Positions 61,987-64,000 of a stretch of DNA of 64,000 nt are shown here, in pieces. Every line of letters starts with the position of its first letter. The first letter of the stretch is position 1. Source of the DNA: Diplocloster modestus (lineage in GTDB: Bacteria; Bacillota; Clostridia; Lachnospirales; Lachnospiraceae); NCBI RefSeq assembly GCF_019042245.1, contig NZ_JAHQCX010000001.1, positions 489,559 to 553,558 on the forward strand, written 5' to 3'. Both the position numbers and the translations under genes were made by a program. A model generated the notes under the pieces. That model was not told the origin of the DNA and made no database searches. It saw nothing but the letters and a program-made list of their open reading frames with translations.

Positions 61987-64000
61987 GTTTTAGATATACC
62001 TATGAGGATTTGAAGCTTTTTTACACCATTATGGGTCGACCCCAAAATCAAAGTTTTAGATATACCTATGAGGATTTGAAGCTTTCCTGCGGTTGTCGGA
62101 TGGGTATAGTTTGTCAGCGTTTTAGATATACCTATGAGGATTTGAAGCTTTCATCCATGTCCTCACCGCCTCTCTGCAAAATAAGTTTTAGATATACCTA
62201 TGAGGATTTGAAGCCTTGCCATTGTCTGCCATCATCAGAGCCAGGAGACTAGTTTTAGATATACCTATGAGGATTTGAAGCGTTGTACAAATGGCCTTGT
62301 AAGTGTAACAATGATAGTTTTAGATATACCTATGAGGATTTGAAGCGCGGCAACAGGAGTTGCCAGTGTTGAGATTGAACTAAGGTTTTAGATATACCTA
62401 TGAGGATTTGAAGCCCAGGATCACCAATGTTACGCTTCCCTTTCATATCAAGTTTTAGATATACCTATGAGGATTTGAAGCTTCAGGATACAAGAGTAGT
62501 GCCATACCCCATCCTCGTTTTAGATATACCTATGAGGATTTGAAGCACGGTTATGAAATGGTAGGAGTAACAGCGGCAGACAAGTTTTAGATATACCTAT
62601 GAGGATTTGAAGCTGTGCTTCCTACTCTCACAACGCTTGCGTAACCTCGGTTTTAGATATACCTATGAGGATTTGAAGCTTTTGCGATTTAAGGCGATTT
62701 TGTACTAAATGGTATAGTTTTAGATATACCTATGAGGATTTGAAGCATGGTCAGGTATTCCGGGTATGCATTAGCAATCCCGTTTTAGATATACCTATGA
62801 GGATTTGAAGCCGTGGTATAAAAGCGACTGATGGGACTCCGATCTTGTTTTAGATATACCTATGAGGATTTGAAGCTCAAACCGGTAAACTGGTCTATCG
62901 CTGACGCCGGGGTTTTAGATATACCTATGAGGATTTGAAGCCCATTGGAGACGTCACAACCGCCACAGCGGGGAATACGTTTTAGATATACCTATGAGGA
63001 TTTGAAGCCCTGTTAATTTTGTTGCATCTAAACTTGAAATGTCGTTTTAGATATACCTATGAGGATTTGAAGCTCCTATACGATCAATAGTGGTGTTCTA
63101 CGTGATTTATGTTTTAGATATACCTATGAGGATTTGAAGCTTGAATGCATCCTGTACCTGACGCATTGCCCAGTGTTTTAGATATACCTATGAGGATTTG
63201 AAGCTTGCGATAGCGCCGAACAGACGTTGATCGCAGGACTTGTTTTAGATATACCTATGAGGATTTGAAGCCTCCTCTCATTTGTACTTGGCGTTGCACC
63301 GCCTGGTTTTAGATATACCTATGAGGATTTGAAGCCTGGTCAAGGCTGGCTATACTGTCCGAGTAGGAAGTTTTAGATATACCTATGAGGATTTGAAGCT
63401 GATTTATGTAGTTTTCAATGTGCCAGACAATCCGGTTTTAGATATACCTATGAGGATTTGAAGCTTTTGATACCGTAGACCTTATGCTTCTGCTCGAAGT
63501 TTTAGATATACCTATGAGGATTTGAAGCCCAAGTGAGCGGTACTGCTGCCCAAATCTTTGGCCAGTTTTAGATATACCTATGAGGATTTGAAGCATAAAC
63601 AAATTTGGGGGACTGTTAGGATCAATTAGGGTTTTAGATATACCTATGAGGATTTGAAGCTTTATTGTGTGGTTTGTGTGTGACCTCGCCTGTTGAGTTT
63701 TAGATATACCTATGAGGATTTGAAGCCCGGCAAAACAAAGCGGCAGACGTCAAAATCCGGGAAGGTTTTAGATATACCTATGAGGATTTGAAGCTTTCTA
63801 CCATCCTTTCTGTTGGCCGAAGCCAATAATGGTTTTAGATATACCTATGAGGATTTGAAGCTTAAGTCAACGCGTGATGAGTTAGGTCCTCCGCGTCTGT
63901 TTTAGATATACCTATGAGGATTTGAAGCCACGGGATCGGGTTGGATAAGATCGCCGGAACATCAGTTTTAGATATACCTATGAGGATTTGAAGCGAAGAA
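61987..64000 (+). CRISPR. Type I-B CRISPR array, 31 repeats, continuing past the window
   Basis: The 30-nt repeat starts GTTTTAGATATACC and ends TATGAGGATTTGAAGC. All 31 copies read the same by eye (first at 61987-62016, last at 63965-63994). Thirty complete spacers of 34-38 nt separate them, and a further spacer is cut at base 64000. The uniform repeats suggest an active or recently active array, and the true distal end is outside the window. CCT-ATG-AGG is the short hairpin Cas6 would use. The TTTGAAGC end would be the 5' handle. Spacer 1 is self-matching (see findings). The others show no match I could spot within the window. Confidence 0.98.

Overview
The window looks like chromosomal DNA from a spore-forming, anaerobic, Gram-positive member of the Clostridia, most probably a Lachnospiraceae gut commensal. 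This rests on a SpoIIM homologue, RNase Y, a PpaX-like phosphatase, a giant 2-hydroxyacyl-CoA dehydratase activase, GlpP, small VanY and LysM proteins, strong AGGAGG ribosome sites and sigma-A promoters. No rRNA, tRNA, intact insertion sequence or prophage is visible. The species cannot be named from the sequence alone.

Layout. 1-7.2 kb: Maf, three HAD phosphatases, a small acidic protein, SbcD and SbcC, all on +. 7.2-12.3 kb: an antimicrobial-peptide-type module on -, made of an FtsX/MacB-like permease, its ATPase, an intramembrane-sensing kinase and an OmpR regulator. 12.5-15.5 kb: a ROK regulator, a zinc alcohol dehydrogenase and a small zinc-ribbon protein. 15.8-22.5 kb: aspartate kinase, RNase Y, NUDIX hydrolase, SpoIIM, XerD-like recombinase and a RelB/YafQ toxin pair. 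22.5-33.3 kb: DAHP synthase (-), an oversized RND pump with its TetR regulator and operator, and a 1414-residue activase (-). 34-43 kb: LysM, GltX, GNAT, DUF1292, VanY, RF3, and a GntR/ABC operon (-). 43.3-52.3 kb: a glycerol 3-phosphate module (GlpP, GlpA/O-like, GlpB-like, DUF1667, GlpK) interrupted by a split chromate transporter and LysR. 53-64 kb: a complete-looking type I-B CRISPR-Cas locus, cas6-cas8b-cas7-cas5-cas3-cas4-cas1-cas2, then an array of 31 identical repeats that runs off the window. The cas DNA is visibly more AT-rich than its neighbours.

Most interesting points. (1) The leader-proximal spacer is a perfect 36-nt reverse complement of the DNA joining the end of cas2 to the CRISPR leader, so the array targets its own front door. 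(2) In the same locus cas3 is broken by a one-base loss in an A-run, which could be the escape from that self-targeting. (3) A degenerate CRISPR repeat sits about 145 bp upstream of the likely cas promoter. (4) Three giant imperfect palindromes (292, 376 and 319 nt) have unrelated outer stems but share the same apical tip and equally spaced internal bulges. I cannot match them to any named family. (5) A small hairpin that carries a Shine-Dalgarno sequence occurs in front of several genes, with compensatory stem changes.

Intergenic stretches over 300 bases are covered by the features below: 13.66-14.07 kb, 15.46-15.82 kb, 23.6-24.29 kb, 33.24-34.14 kb, 42.94-43.30 kb and 52.25-53.25 kb. The rest of those gaps shows nothing I can name.
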